The notes: generated by a model not told the origin, from the letters alone. A stretch of DNA of 64,000 bases from Bombyx mori (GCF_030269925.1 NC_085131.1:14059501-14123500); one strand, 5' to 3'; numbered from the stretch's first letter, positions 1-10,298 are shown. Made by a program: numbers and translations.

Positions 1-2863
1 CTTCGTCGCAAGCGACGGGTTCGACGAGGACGGTGACCGGTGCTTGTGGTGCCTAAAAGCACCGTTAATGGATCAGGAGGATCCGTAATGACGTGCTTTG
101 GGCGACGTCGACGGTTTACCATTCGGTCTACTGGGTCGGGTATGTAATTTCCAGCGGCTACGATGAGAGGGTTCTCATGTCGTGCCGCCTTCTCAAAATG
201 GCGCAGCGATGCCGACTGTAGATACTTACTAAAAGAGTCGAACTCCAGGTCGTCGTGGAGATCCACATTCCTAAGGAACCAAGGCGCTCCGACGGCTATC
301 CTGCAGAATCGTGATTGAATAACCTGAAGGGATTTCAAGTTGGTGCGGGCTGCGTGAGCGAACACTACGCTTGCATACGTCATGACGGGGCGTATACAAG
401 TTTTGTAGAGAGTTACCTTATTACGGAGGGACAGTTTGCTTCGACTACAAAGCATTGGATAGAGTCGTCCTAGAATAAACGCGGCGCGGTCGCGTACCGT
501 TTTTATATGGGGACGGAATGTCATCCCTCTGTCGAGGGTGACGCCTAGATATTTGACCTTCGAGACCCACGGAATGGGCTGGCCAAAGAGAGTGATGGGA
601 CTAACGGCGGAGGTGTTTGCGCGCCTACTACGGAGTGGGATGCTCGAAGTGATGTTCGGAGGGCGACCCCTTTTGAAGAGCACCGCTGCGCTTTTCGTGG
701 GGTTAATGTCTATTCGCCACTTCCGGAACCACTGTCCCATGGTGGCTACTGCGATCTGGAGTCGCCGATGAAGCAGCGACATCTTCCTACACGAGTAGTA
801 GATAGCCGTGTCATCGGCGAAGAGCGCTAGATGGATCTCCGGAGACCGGGGTATATCATTGATATACAAACTAAATAATAACGGGGAGAGCGCGGAGCCT
901 TGCGGGACTCCGGCGGTCAGTTGACGGGGACGAGAACGAGTTCCCTCTACTCGATATCGAAACGAACGGTTCGACAAGAAGTCTCGTATGATGAGCACGA
1001 GTCTGTCTGGCACTCCCATGTTGTACAGTTTATAAATTAAACCGTTGTGCCAGACTTTGTCGAACGCCTTCGCGATGTCGAAGAAGAGGGCGCCGGTCGG
1101 GATTTGTTTACGCCTATTTAGTCCTATCAGAATGTGCTCCGTGAGGCGGTGCACTTGTTGTACGCACGAGTGTTTAGAGCGGAATCCGAACTGTTCGTCT
1201 ATGAGAATTTTGTTCGCGGTAACAAAATCCCAGCGGCGTTTCCTAAGGAGCCGTTCGTAAATTTTTCCTATCGTCTAGAGGAGACTAATCGGACGGTAAC
1301 TGGAAGTTTCGTTTGTCGGTTTGCCCGGCTTATGTATACCGATAACGTCCGCTTCTTTCCACACCGCGGGAAAGATGCAGTGCGTCATAGCGGCATTTAA
1401 AATTGTAGCCAACATTGCTATCAGTTGGACTGGCAAGAGTTTTAGCGCGCGGTTGTGGATGCCGTCGGAGCCGGGTGCCTTCCTAGGTTGTAGGTTGTGG
1501 ATCGCGTCTCTAACTTCGTCAGTGGTAATGGGGGGTAACGCGTCCGAGGGCGGCAGGGAAGCTCTGCGATCGACCTCCCTGTCGACTAACTCGGTGTGTT
1601 CGGGGTCCGCGTGTTGAGTGCTGGTGGTGCACTGCTCTTGCAGTGCATCGGCCAGCAGCTCAGCCTTGTCATCGTCATCGAATGCCGGTGGTTGGCCTGA
1701 AGGGCGTACGAGGGGAGGCATAGTAGCGGTAGTTTCGGATTTGAGAGTCCTAGCTAGTCGCCAGTATGCTTGGTGGGAGGGCGCGAGTTGTTCTAAATAA
1801 CTATGCCAATTATCGTTACGCGCGTCGCTTAAGCGGGAGTGGACTTCGCGTTGTAGACGACGCATCCGAATCCGGTTTGAATGCGTGGGAAGACGATCGT
1901 AGGCCCGGATTGCCGCGTTCCTAACTCTTAAGAGATTCCTAAGATCGGGGGACAGTCTGATGCGGTGGAAGCTGTCCTCCACATCGACTTCTTTTGAAGA
2001 TCTAATGATCGCGGAAGAGATGTGATCGGTAATGATGTTTATGGATTCGACGGTGTCCTCGGGGGATGGATTCGAATCCGGGCCGCAAGGGAGGATTGGC
2101 GGAGCGGCGTCGGCTAGGCACGTGCCCAGCTTATTCCAATCCACCATGGTCCTCGTAACAGTGACTGGGTTGTGAGGGCGACCGAGCTGCATAACGACAG
2201 GTCGGTGGTCTGAGTCGAGCTCTGACAGTGCTTCGATGGAACGTAAGCGCAGAGTTACGTTCCTAAGCAATGCCAGGTCTATAGTGCTCGGACGGAGCGC
2301 GATGTTATACGGATAACATGTTGGAGTTGGGGGACCGACTATTTCAAAGGTGAGGTCGTCTATAAACGCGTCGAGACGCCTACCGTTGACGTTTGTACGA
2401 TGCAGTTCCACCTAGTGTGGTGGCAATTTAGATCGCCTGCCAGGATGACAGAGTCTCCCATGCCGAACAGTGACTCGATGTCACTGCTCAGAAGGGGTTT
2501 GTCCGGGGGGAGATAAACGGATGCGATGACGATCGGCTGGTGTCCCGTCAGCGAGATACGGCACACTGACGCCTCGATATGTAAGAGCGAGGGAGTATCG
2601 AGAGGGACAACGTGCAGGGCCCGTCTATAGTAAATGGCAGTCCCGCCTTTGGAGGCGGTGAGTCTGTCATTCCTAACCATGACGTAGTTCGCGACTTTCG
2701 GGTCGCGACGCGAGAGCTTCAGACAGGTTTCCTGCACTAATAGAATATCTACAAGATTATCGCGGAGGAATTCAAAAATTTGATCGCGTTGCCGCGCGAG
2801 TCCGTTAGCATTATAGAATGCTAACGTAAGGGAATACGGTTTTTCTCTACCTTTTTGCGCCAT
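1..2863 (-). pseudogene. Jockey-type ORF2 (endonuclease + reverse transcriptase), broken, open at window edge
   Basis: ORF2 would nick target DNA and reverse transcribe the element RNA at the nick. It starts with ATG at 2863, three bases after the TAA that closes the ORF1 frame in the related right copy (TAATCAATG arrangement). The endonuclease part (2863 to about 2400) shows VQET and LAGDLNC motifs. A one-base frameshift near 2395-2405, just after the RWN motif, moves the reading to the next frame. That frame covers the SDHRP end of the endonuclease, the RT N-terminal region with RKAPGSDGI, and RPISLL, where a TAG stop (1275-1277) interrupts it. Beyond the stop the same frame stays open to position 1, including the catalytic FADD (about 808-821), GVPQGS, and a C-terminus matching the right copy. 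Two lesions in about 950 codons imply moderate age. Confidence 0.9.
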
Positions 2864-2881
2864 TGATTATCGGTAAAGATT

Positions 2882-4494
2882 TTATAACGTACGCGACACG
2901 GACTCGTAGACGTCCATGTGATCGAAAGCGGCCGCGAGCCGCTGTTCGGGGGTTGCCGACCTACGTATCGCGTCTGCGAACGATCGCAGACGGTCGAAGT
3001 TGACTGCGGTGACGAAGTCACGCACGAGCGCGAAGTCGTTGACGGCAGAGGGTTGCGGGGGACGGAACGCGGGCGCGGGGCGAGGTGCGAGCAGGGGCTG
3101 GGGCGCGGGGCGTGTCACGAGCGGGGGCGGGGGTGCGGTTTCCGTTCCCGCCTTCGTATACGGCAGCGGTTTTTTTCCACGCCGACACCATGGGAACTGC
3201 AGCCGGCACGAAGGCGGGTTTCGGCACTGAAGGCGCCGAAGTCTTTGGGCCGACGGTTCGGGGGGCTGGGTGGGTCGGACGTTTTCGCGGAGCCCTAGGA
3301 CATCCACGGTAGTTCGCGGGGTGCCCTTGCTTAAGGCATAGGACACAGCTTGGAGGTTCGGTCGCGGTTTCCCTAACACGCGAGCAATCTAGTGTGGCGT
3401 GGTCGCCGAGGCACTTTACGCAGCGGGGGCGCGCGTGGCAATTACGAGCCGAGTGGCCGTAAAGCTGACATCTGTAGCACTGCCCGGGAGTGCCACGTTT
3501 ATGGGGGGCTTCGATGGAGACCCCGGATAGGCCGCAGACTGTCGAGAGGCATGAGATCTTTTTCTTGGCCTCCGGGGTTGGCTCCAACGCGACGAGTATC
3601 ATGTTGTAGGGCTGCTTGCCCCGCCCGCTGTGCATCCGATGCACACTAACTATAGGGAGTGCCTGAGCGATCAGGTCCTCCTTAACGTAGTCTATGTCTA
3701 GCTCTTTCGGTACTCCGCGTATTACTACACGGAGCTCGCGGTCCTCCTGAAGAGCATAGGTGTGGAAACCTATGTTCTCCTTTCGGAGGTATGCTGAGAG
3801 GGCCCTATGGTCGCCCGGCGTTGCGACCTTGATCTGAATCGCGACGTTACGCGCATGGGTGTAGTTGATTTTATTTGCCTGAAGGGCCTGGGAAACGCGG
3901 TTCCACGCAGTTTTTTCCTGGAGAATCAGCGGGGGCGGGGCAGCTGCTTTAGGAGCGGGCGCGGGCTTGGGACGCGGTGGCGGGGTTACGCGGCGAGCGG
4001 AGTCCGACTCCGGTGTCACGACTACCTGCGGGCGGGAGGCGGTCGCGGATTTTGTCTGCTTCGTCGTGGAGCTCCGGGACTCCACGGCGCGAGTACGCTT
4101 TTTACCGCGCGTTACGGTTTAGAACCCATCCGAAGTTCCAGGCTGAGGGCTTGACGCGGATTCGAAATCCATCTCCGATTCGGTATCGGAGCCTGAACTC
4201 GAAACGATCGAGGTCGCGACGGACGAGACGCGCGATGACGTAGTCGACGCGGGCGCGGGGGTGGGGGTAGCGCTAGGCGCTTCATGAGTCGCATCGTCGG
4301 AACGTGCGCTCGAACTTAACGCGGCGGCGGGGGGCGCGCGGCGTGCCTCCGAGGCACGTTTGAAATACGCGGCGACGGACGCGGGGGGGGGAAGGATTGC
4401 CACGGGCGGCCCTATACTCTAAGTACTCGGCCCTAATTGACGGGTACCTATCCCGGAGGAACCCGACAATATCCCTAACATCTTCTTGCTCCAT
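2882..4494 (-). pseudogene. Jockey-type ORF1 (gag-like RNA-binding protein), frameshifted
   Basis: ORF1 proteins of this clade coat the element RNA. The best start is ATG at 4494 (MEQEDV). The frame shifts in the long G run at about 4382-4391, continues as an Ala/Ser/Pro-rich stretch to a stop at 4119, and resumes in another frame at 4085. There a PRE_C2HC-like region (about residues 105-195 of that segment) is followed by three zinc knuckles: C-x2-C-x4-H-x4-C (203-216), C-x2-C-x3-H-x4-C (222-234) and C-x2-C-x4-H-x6-C (247-262). A last shift in a homopolymer run near 3170 leads into a Pro-rich tail ending at 2882. That tail aligns with the ORF1 end of the right-hand element (VSAW and FVTAVNFDR-like motifs). 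Several frame breaks at homopolymers make it non-functional; sequencing error could explain some of them. Confidence 0.85.
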
Positions 4495-4579
4495 TTCTTC
4501 GGTCTTCTTGCCCGGGGGGGGCGGCCCCGGGACTTTTGTTGAACTCGCCGAAAGGCGAGGCCCCGGCTAGGATTTGTAA

Positions 4580-4822
4580 CCCCCCTGTGCTGCAGGACAG
4601 CAAGGAGCAGGGGGGGGGAATGCCTATGCCGTGAAAACGGCAATCGGCGGGGAAAAGGAAAGGAACCCGCTCGGGCTGTATAGTGCTACAGCAGGCAGAA
4701 TCGCGAGCGGGGGTCTAGTCTTGAAAAAGACTGTTGTTTTGGGAAGGATTAGGAAATCGCTAGCCTGTGAGTGCCACAGGAAGCCTGAACGTAGCGATTG
4801 GTTTTGCCTTGAAAAAGGCAGT
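4580..4822 (-). repeat. Three tandem ~89-bp hairpin modules in the Jockey 5' leader
   Basis: Three modules of about 89 bp follow one another. Each has a long outer stem enclosing a small CTGT...ACAG hairpin, followed by a perfect short hairpin with a GAAAA-type loop. The short hairpins are at 4627-4642 (TGCCGTGAAAACGGCA), 4717-4732 (AGTCTTGAAAAAGACT) and 4805-4820 (TGCCTTGAAAAAGGCA). The inner hairpins start at 4585, 4676 and 4765. Stem sequences differ between modules but pairing is kept, for example outer stems AATCGCTA/TAGCGATT and CCCGCTC/GAGCGGG. They lie upstream of the ORF1 start in transcript sense (minus strand). The function is unknown; translation initiation or RNP assembly are possibilities. 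Confidence 0.75.
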
Positions 4823-4869
4823 TGGTAAGGGTGGGTTCGCGGTTACAAAACTTTAGCGCACAAAAATGG

Positions 4870-5034
4870 ACCTCGATACGCAGATCGCAAGCGACCAACG
4901 GATCGGCACGTCCGCACTACCGAATTGTACGCACGATGTATTCACGGTCACTACACTGTCGAGCACAACTGTGAGTTCAGAGACGCAGCTCGCAAGCGGG
5001 CCACGGATCGGAAAGCACGTCCGCGCACGACCGA
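4870..5034 (-). repeat. Imperfect tandem ~105-bp repeat at the Jockey 5' end
   Basis: A block of about 50 bp at 4871-4923 recurs at 4977-5034 (shared ACGCAG, TCGCAAGCG, CGGATCGG and ACGTCCGC motifs), a period of about 105 bp. It occupies the extreme 5' end of the minus-strand element, where LINEs of this kind carry an internal promoter. A repeated promoter monomer is therefore a reasonable guess, but no core promoter element was identified. Confidence 0.6.
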
Positions 5035-5049
5035 GTCGTGAGCGAGAAT

Positions 5050-5190
5050 GTGTAACTATACTGAGACCTTAGAAGTTATATCTCAAGGTGGGTTGCGCAT
5101 TTACATTGTAGATGTCTATGGGCTCCAGTAACCACTTAACACCAGGTGGGCTGCGAGCTCGTCCACCCATCTAAGCAATAAAAAAATATA
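5050..5190 (+). repeat. Bm1: Bm1 SINE, 3' fragment
   Basis: Only the last ~140 bp of the SINE is present, ending in the diagnostic CACTTAACACCAGG tail and AAGCAATAAAAA. It begins exactly where the Jockey leader ends, so the LINE probably split it. Confidence 0.9.
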
Positions 5191-5724
5191 AAAAATTGTC
5201 TTAAATAACTGAATGCGTAAATTTTAAAACATCTCTATCAGCACAAACATGAGTCAAAATCTCAGTAAAATTATAGTGACTTTTTTACTGGTGGTTTTTA
5301 CCAGAGCACGTGACTGGGTCGAAATATGGACAGGATGTTGTTACCTGCCCGTGCCGGCCTAACATTTATTATTTTATGTAATCCTATAAAAGCTTTTATA
5401 TTATTATTTCAGTAATAATTGGCTAACGAAATCATTCGGTTTTCCTATGAACATTTTCATGAAATAAATATTGATTATAATTGTTATATAAAAAAAAATT
5501 GCAAAACGTTGATAATAAATTAAATTTCCACTCAGAATTTCAATAACGAAAATATAGCTCAGTAGAAAACATATTTTTATCTGAAAAAAATATTGTGCGG
5601 TCCTTGATTGGATTCAGTTGATTTTCTGTGGAACAGAAATTTAAGTGTAGTCAGCCAAATCATTGTTTCAAAATGAATTTTTCGAGGAAAAAAGCCTGTG
5701 CTGATTGAAAATTTAATGTTTTTG
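5191..5724. other. AT-rich non-coding stretch
   Basis: No coding frame or family was recognised. A small CTGGT/ACCAG hairpin near 5290 may be a remnant of an old Bm1. Confidence 0.4.
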
Positions 5725-5990
5725 GAAACAAATGGCGTCGAACCCGCCACATAATAAAAAGATCGCAGGTTCGAGACTGTGTATGTACTACCATGCCAAG
5801 TACTTTTAAGTGAAGGAATATCGTGTAAGAAAAATCAAAAACATAATTATCAACTATCAATATTATCAAAAAACAAATAAATTGCATTATAGTTTGCGTA
5901 ATTATTCGTATAAGTGGATACCACCGCCCTGCACTTATGCCGTGAAGCAGTAATGCGTTTCTATTTGAAGGGTGAGGCAGCCGTTGTACT
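5725..5990 (+). repeat. Bm1: Old, degenerate Bm1-like SINE
   Basis: It keeps recognisable central landmarks: GTGAAGGAATATCGTGTAA, GTTTGCGTAATTA, ACCACCGCCCTG and GTGAAGCAGTAATGCG. The head is strongly diverged and the 3' tail is replaced by a T run at 5996-6012. Confidence 0.7.
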
Positions 5991-6124
5991 GTATTTTTTT
6001 TTTTTTTTTTTTATTTAATTTACTTCAGATTTTAAATCCATATTACATCTTCATTACATTCCATTAACATTTCATTTATACTAAAATTAAATAAAAATAA
6101 TAACTAATCTCGGACTAAAACAAA

Positions 6125-6157
6125 AACAATAATAATAATAATAAAAACAAAAAATCA

Positions 6158-6186
<29 letters not shown>
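6125..6186. repeat. (TAA)n simple repeat, left flank of the Dong-like fragment
   Basis: AATAAT and TAA tandem units, interrupted once. The repeat resumes at 6859-6880 on the other side of the LINE fragment, so the element sits inside a TAA microsatellite. Confidence 0.9.
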
Positions 6187-6188
<2 letters not shown>

Positions 6189-6860
6189 TATAATATAATT
6201 CTCGGTTTGCTAACGGCGAGTACTTGCATAGACATAACCAAGTGGCTAGGATTATCCATCAACAACTTGCTCTGAAATATGGTTTTCTTGATTCTGCTGT
6301 ACCTTACTACCAATACCAACCTCAACCAGTTCTTGATAATGGTCATGTTACGCTCTACTGGGACCGATCTATTATCACGGATAGGTATATTGTTGCCAAT
6401 AAACCTGATATTGTGATAATAGATCGATCTGCGCGTCGAGCAGTGTTGGTTGATGTCACCATTCCTCATGACGAGAACCTCGTGAAGGCAGAAAAGGACA
6501 AATTAATAAAATATTTAGACCTGGCCCACGAGACTACCGCCATGTGGCTTGTTGATTCAACCATCATTGTTCCAATAGTTGTATCGGTACACGGCTTGAT
6601 AGCGAAAAGTTTCGATCAACATCTTAAGAAACTTTCGTTATCCAGCTGGGTTAAGGGCCTAATACAGAAAGCAGTTATCCTCGATACTGCACGCATTGTG
6701 AGGAGGTTTCTCACTCTGGAGTCCTAACCACTGGTGGCTTGTGTCGTAGACACCGCCATCAGCGGCAATCTATTTTTATATAGTGTTTTTTAAAAATTGT
6801 ATTTTTAATATCTTTTTTAAAAAATATTATGTAATTAATAAGATTTTAAATAAATATAAA
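6187..6860 (+). mobile_element. Dong: 5'-truncated Dong-like (R4-clade) non-LTR retrotransposon
   Basis: This is a 3' end of a LINE lying between two TAA repeats, which is the known target of Bombyx Dong. It contains the last ~178 codons of the pol protein with a restriction-enzyme-like endonuclease motif, then a ~130 bp AT-rich 3' UTR. Assignment to Dong rests on the target site and endonuclease type; another R2-like element in the same target is the alternative. Confidence 0.7.
6194..6727 (+). pseudogene. C-terminal endonuclease domain of Dong/R2-type pol
   Basis: The frame is open from 6194 to the TAA after 6725, but the upstream RT is missing, so this is a truncated domain and not a gene. 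It shows the K-PD...D signature of R2-type endonucleases: counting from codon 6224, Pro-Asp at 61-62 and Asp at 77 in LVDVTIPHDENL, followed by EKDKLIKY. In intact elements this domain nicks the target DNA so that reverse transcription can start there. The frame has no stop or frameshift, suggesting a fairly recent insertion. Confidence 0.8.
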
Positions 6861-7008
6861 TAAATAATAATAATAATAAAACAAAAACTCTAAATTAACA
6901 TGAAAACTACCTTAACCTAAAGGCTGGTTTGGATCCAGAGTGCTCAAAATGCACACGTGTCCAGTGTTGCATTATTGGGCAGTCCAGATCCATCCGTGAG
7001 GATAAAGC

Positions 7009-7130
7009 TAAGACTTAGAACTCATGTCGGCTTCGGTATTTACGTGGTAGATAAGCTGCGGTACCCACTTATCACCAGGTGACCATGATTCATGAACTCG
7101 TCTACCCATCTAAGGAATAAAACAACTGCG
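7009..7130 (+). repeat. Bm1: Degenerate Bm1 3' end
   Basis: Diverged versions of GACTTAGAACTCATGTC, CCACTTATCACCAGGTGA and CTCGTCTACCCATCTAAGG lead into an AATAAAA tail. Confidence 0.65.
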
Positions 7131-7822
7131 ACGTTGATGATATTCCAAAGTTTTTCGTCAGTTCCACCCAGTATCTCCCGGTCTCACCAAAAGTATTTCA
7201 TTAGCTATTACACACCGGCAAATATTGAACTGTAATTATAACTGAGCTGAAATCTTACAATTCGTGACTTCGAGTTTCTATATTTTTATATTTATGTTAC
7301 ATTACATACGTGCAGTACTTAGCTTAAATTTTCTAATTTTTTTTTGTTATCTTGTGGATACCCAATCAGTGCTACCATCATTCCAATATGCGGGATCGCA
7401 TTGTGAAGTGAAAATGCAATCAGTCTAAGTTATTAAACTCTCTCTAAAACAAAAATTACTACAAAAAACAATACATGGTACTTCTGCATACCCGAACAAG
7501 CCCACAGATCGTCTGAAGAACAAATAACAAAATTAAGTTAATACAACGCCTGAGCTTTACAAATAAAAGCAAAATACGCGCACCAAATTCAAGATAAGTT
7601 TCTCGATAAATCTTTGAGACGTGGAGAAACAAAGTTTTATATGTACACATATTTTGAGCCGGCTAAATGGATTGGCGTTCCCAGCAGACCGGTTAGGTCG
7701 ACGCGGTCACCGCAGAACGGCCTGTGGATCTAGCGTTTATGTCATCTCTGAAGTCTGGATTCTGTGATTTAATGTAAATACCTACATACGAGTACATACG
7801 TCGGAACGCTTTCTATATAATA
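7131..7822. other. Non-coding stretch, no recognised gene
   Basis: AT-rich, with a GC-richer island at about 7655-7745. The island was checked on the minus strand as a possible further exon of the Ig gene, but it has no Ig motif and no convincing splice sites. Confidence 0.4.
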
Positions 7823-8090
7823 CTAGCTGACCCGGCAGACTTCGTAGGGCCTCAATCGATAAATAAAAGACCTAAACTTTTATATAAAATAAACTTAAAA
7901 CAAACAAAAGAAATCTGTACGACGGGAATTGTTACTTTTATTTAATTCCGAGCATTTTCATATTTATCTACCTTTTAAACCTTCTCTGGTCTTCCACAAA
8001 TAATTCAAGACCAAAATTATCCAAATCGGTCCAGCCGTTCTCGAGTTTTAGCGAGACTAACGAACAGCAATTCATTTTTATGTATATAGA
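7823..8090 (-). mobile_element. Small non-autonomous Helitron
   Basis: On the minus strand it starts TCTATATACA (TC at 8090-8089) and ends GGGTCAGCTAG (7823), flanked by A and T, which are the Helitron hallmarks (5' TC, 3' CTAG, insertion between A and T). At 268 bp it has no coding capacity. Confidence 0.8.
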
Positions 8091-8284
8091 TTTCACCTAA
8101 ATTTCGATTATTTTCGATGCATCTTTCTAAATTAATAAATACACTAGATAATGAATGGTATTTTTTTTGTTGAAAAATGGTGTTTTTTAGAAATTATATT
8201 GAAATACAAATGACATGTCGATAAAATGATGCAATATGAATAATGTTTTTCGATCTTATCGACAAAATAATAAAAAAATATTAA

Positions 8285-8515
8285 CTGGATACTTAAAGAA
8301 AAAAATCAAAATTATCGATAAAGTTGATTATTGAGAACACGAATAAAAAAACATTTTCTGAAAATAAATCGTAGCTAGATCGATTTATCGCCCCCGAAAT
8401 CCCCTGTATACTAAATTTTATGTAAATCGTTGGAGCCGTTTCCGAGATTCAGATTACATATATACCTATATATATACAAGAATTTCTCGTTTAAAGATAT
8501 ATGATAAGATACACG
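8285..8515 (-). repeat. Unclassified lepidopteran interspersed repeat
   Basis: Recognised by the block CCGTTTCCGAGATTCAGAT and the CTCGTTTAAAGATAT end at about 8490-8504, preceded by TTTATCGCCCCCGAAA. I recall these as common in moth repeats, but the ends and class could not be fixed. Confidence 0.5.
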
Positions 8516-8599
8516 ATATAAACACAATAAATATTAATTCTTTAACTACGAAATAGTCTTTTAGTGTACATCTTATTATTATTATACCTTTAAACGAGT

Positions 8600-9203
8600 A
8601 GAAAAAAACCTAAGAGAACCTAAGAAGTCAGATGATCATGAGCCAACATACTCTTTAAACAAAATTTGAACTGCCTCTTGGGTATTGTTTTTTTTCCTGC
8701 CAAGAAGCTATCCAAACTTCGAAAAAAGTAGAAGTCTGTCGGCACAACGTGTCGTGAGTACGGTCGATGATGCAAAACTTCTCACCCTAGTTATTGTAGC
8801 TTAGAGCCCGTGTTTTGTGCCGTATGAGGTTGAGCGTTGTCGTTTAGGAGCAGCGGGGACGAACGAATAACCAAAACAGGCCGGAGATTCGTAAGCTTCT
8901 CCATCACAATAATGCTCATAATAAATCTCTGCAATGCTGGATTAAGAAGCTGTGATGAGTGATGAATTCTACCGCAACTAGACCACCACACCACACCAGA
9001 CCACACCAGACCACAGTGACCATAACGTTTTTAGGGCTAAGCTTTCGTTTGGGGCATTGCTAAGGTGCTAAACTAACTTGTAGGTGGTGGAGGTGTAACT
9101 AACATGATGACCGCTTATGGTTATCAAAACGAATTCATTTTTCATCGCAAGTAACAATGTGACTCAAAGTCCCTTCGTTTCCGTGTCTGTTGAGAAACGC
9201 AAG
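8600..9203 (-). pseudogene. Mariner-type transposase relic
   Basis: Minus-strand reading frames, interrupted by stops and shifts, spell the C-terminal half of a mariner transposase. In order they show VWWSSCGRIHHS, RPVLV, LLLNDNAQPHTA (second catalytic Asp in the DNA-type motif), EVLHHRPYS and VPTDFYFFRSLDSFLAGKK. The family's D,D34D triad needs Asp in YSPDLAP; here the motif reads YSRHVVP, so this Asp is lost. Terminal inverted repeats were not found, and a Bm1 copy sits next to its right end. It is an inactive fossil. Confidence 0.8.
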
Positions 9204-9211
9204 GCATACCT

Positions 9212-9456
9212 TCTTTTTTTTATTGCTTAGGTTGGTGGACGAGCTCACAGCCCACCTGGTGTTAAGCGGTTACTGGAGCCCATAGACATCTACAACGTAA
9301 ATGCGCCACCCACCTTGATATATAAGTTCTAAGGTCTCAAGTATAGTTACAACGGCTGCCACACCCTTCAAACCGAAACGCATTACTGCTTCACGGCAGA
9401 AATAGGCATGGTGGTGGTACCTATCCGTGCGGATTCACAAGAGGTCCTACCACGAG
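9212..9456 (-). repeat. Bm1: Bm1 SINE, 5'-truncated
   Basis: Minus orientation with the poly(T) at 9213-9221. The 3' ~245 bp is well conserved, ending at the CCTACCAC motif; the tRNA-like head is missing. Confidence 0.9.
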
Positions 9457-9773
9457 TGAAAGCTGTTAAAATAGCGTATTAAAAATAAAGTCACTCGCGA
9501 TGAACCGTGAAAAATCGTAACATTACAAATCGTATTATGTTTCCAATCGAGCGTATTTCAAAAACAAACAACTTGATTTATTTATTCGGGCACTAAATTG
9601 GTTTCTGCTTAATTTAATTTAAATCAGACGCTAGACGACCGAGCTTTCGTTATAAAACGCGAAGGTCGAATCAGCCATCATCGGACCTTGAGTGATATGT
9701 GACTTACCAACTGTTATAAAACATATTATTATGTCAGGTTAAGGACGATAAGAATATATAAATATTTAAAACG

Positions 9774-10051
9774 CTTTTTATAGAAAATCCAACAAAAAAA
9801 TAGAAAATAAATTTGAATTAAAAATAGTGTAAGAAAAAATGATTTTATTGTAAAAAAAGGGTGGGGTGCATGGTATCAGTATTTACAAATATTTTATGAA
9901 CAGATATGAGTTGAAGGGTTATTTTGATAATACCCTGAAAAGCACCCCACGCTTTTTTTACAATAAAATCTTCTTTTTTTTCTTACACTATTTTTAATTC
10001 AAATTTACTAAAATTTATTTTCTATTTTTTAGTTGAACTTTCTATAAAAGC
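9774..10051. mobile_element. Foldback (palindromic) MITE next to an Ig exon
   Basis: Two inverted arms of about 85-100 bp (9774-9872 and 9936-10051) share TTGAATTAAAAATAGTGTAA, GATTTTATTGTAAAAAAAG and TGGGGTGC, around a ~60 bp centre. Small indels separate the arms. There is no ORF. Its right end lies 38 bp from the splice donor of the exon at 10090-10298. The class is not determined. Confidence 0.85.
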
Positions 10052-10089
10052 ATGGGGAGCTTGCACAAAGTAAAATGAAATATACTCAC

Positions 10090-10298
10090 TTATAACAGTA
10101 AAATTGATTCTCAAATTCCTTGTCGGGGAGTTCTTGAAGTCAACTCTGCAGCGATAGACTCCTGCGTCCGTGGAGACAACGCTGTCGACGAACAACACTG
10201 CCGGAGAAGCGGCTGCTCGGAAATAAGCTCTGGAACCAAACCCCGACGGAGACGACCAGAGCTTGGGCTGATTTGCGAGGCGACCCCGCACGTCGTAA
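10090..10298 (-). CDS. Sidestep-like Ig receptor, exon with second half of V-type Ig domain
   Basis: This is an internal exon of 209 bp. The acceptor is CCCTATTTTTTTAG before T at 10298 and the donor is A|GTGAGT after 10090. The first base completes an AGT (Ser) codon begun in the exon at 12098-12230, and the last A starts the next codon. The 69 full codons begin YDVRGR and contain FGSRAYFR, the DAGVYRC motif with the second Ig cysteine, RVDFKNSPTRN and INFTVI. This matches the sidestep family, membrane Ig proteins that bind Beaten-path proteins in axon guidance. The frame runs open into flanking intron on both sides by chance. The next downstream exon was not found; it is probably left of the window. 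The family call is confident; which sidestep paralogue it is cannot be told. Confidence 0.88.

Larger units (their letters stand above)
1..5049 (-). mobile_element. Jockey-clade non-LTR retrotransposon, left copy, 3' end outside window
   Basis: This is a two-ORF LINE read right to left. From the right it has a repetitive 5' leader (about 4500-5049), a gag-like ORF1 with three CCHC zinc knuckles, then ORF2 with an apurinic-type endonuclease followed by a reverse transcriptase that is still open at position 1. The layout and the protein motifs (FADD, GVPQGS, LAGDLNC) are those of the Jockey clade. ORF1 is broken by frameshifts and ORF2 by one frameshift and one stop, so the copy is dead. Its right end abuts a Bm1 3' fragment that starts abruptly at 5050, which suggests the LINE inserted into a Bm1 whose other half lies left of the window. 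The second copy at 57052-64000 is a relative, not an identical duplicate. Confidence 0.9.

Noticed and set aside
6224..6727. Stand-alone gene of 167 codons
   Set aside because: It is the endonuclease end of a truncated LINE; the first apparent start is a TTG and the frame continues upstream to the truncation point.
7655..7745. Possible further exon of the sidestep-like gene
   Set aside because: No Ig motif, no consensus acceptor/donor pair in a matching phase.
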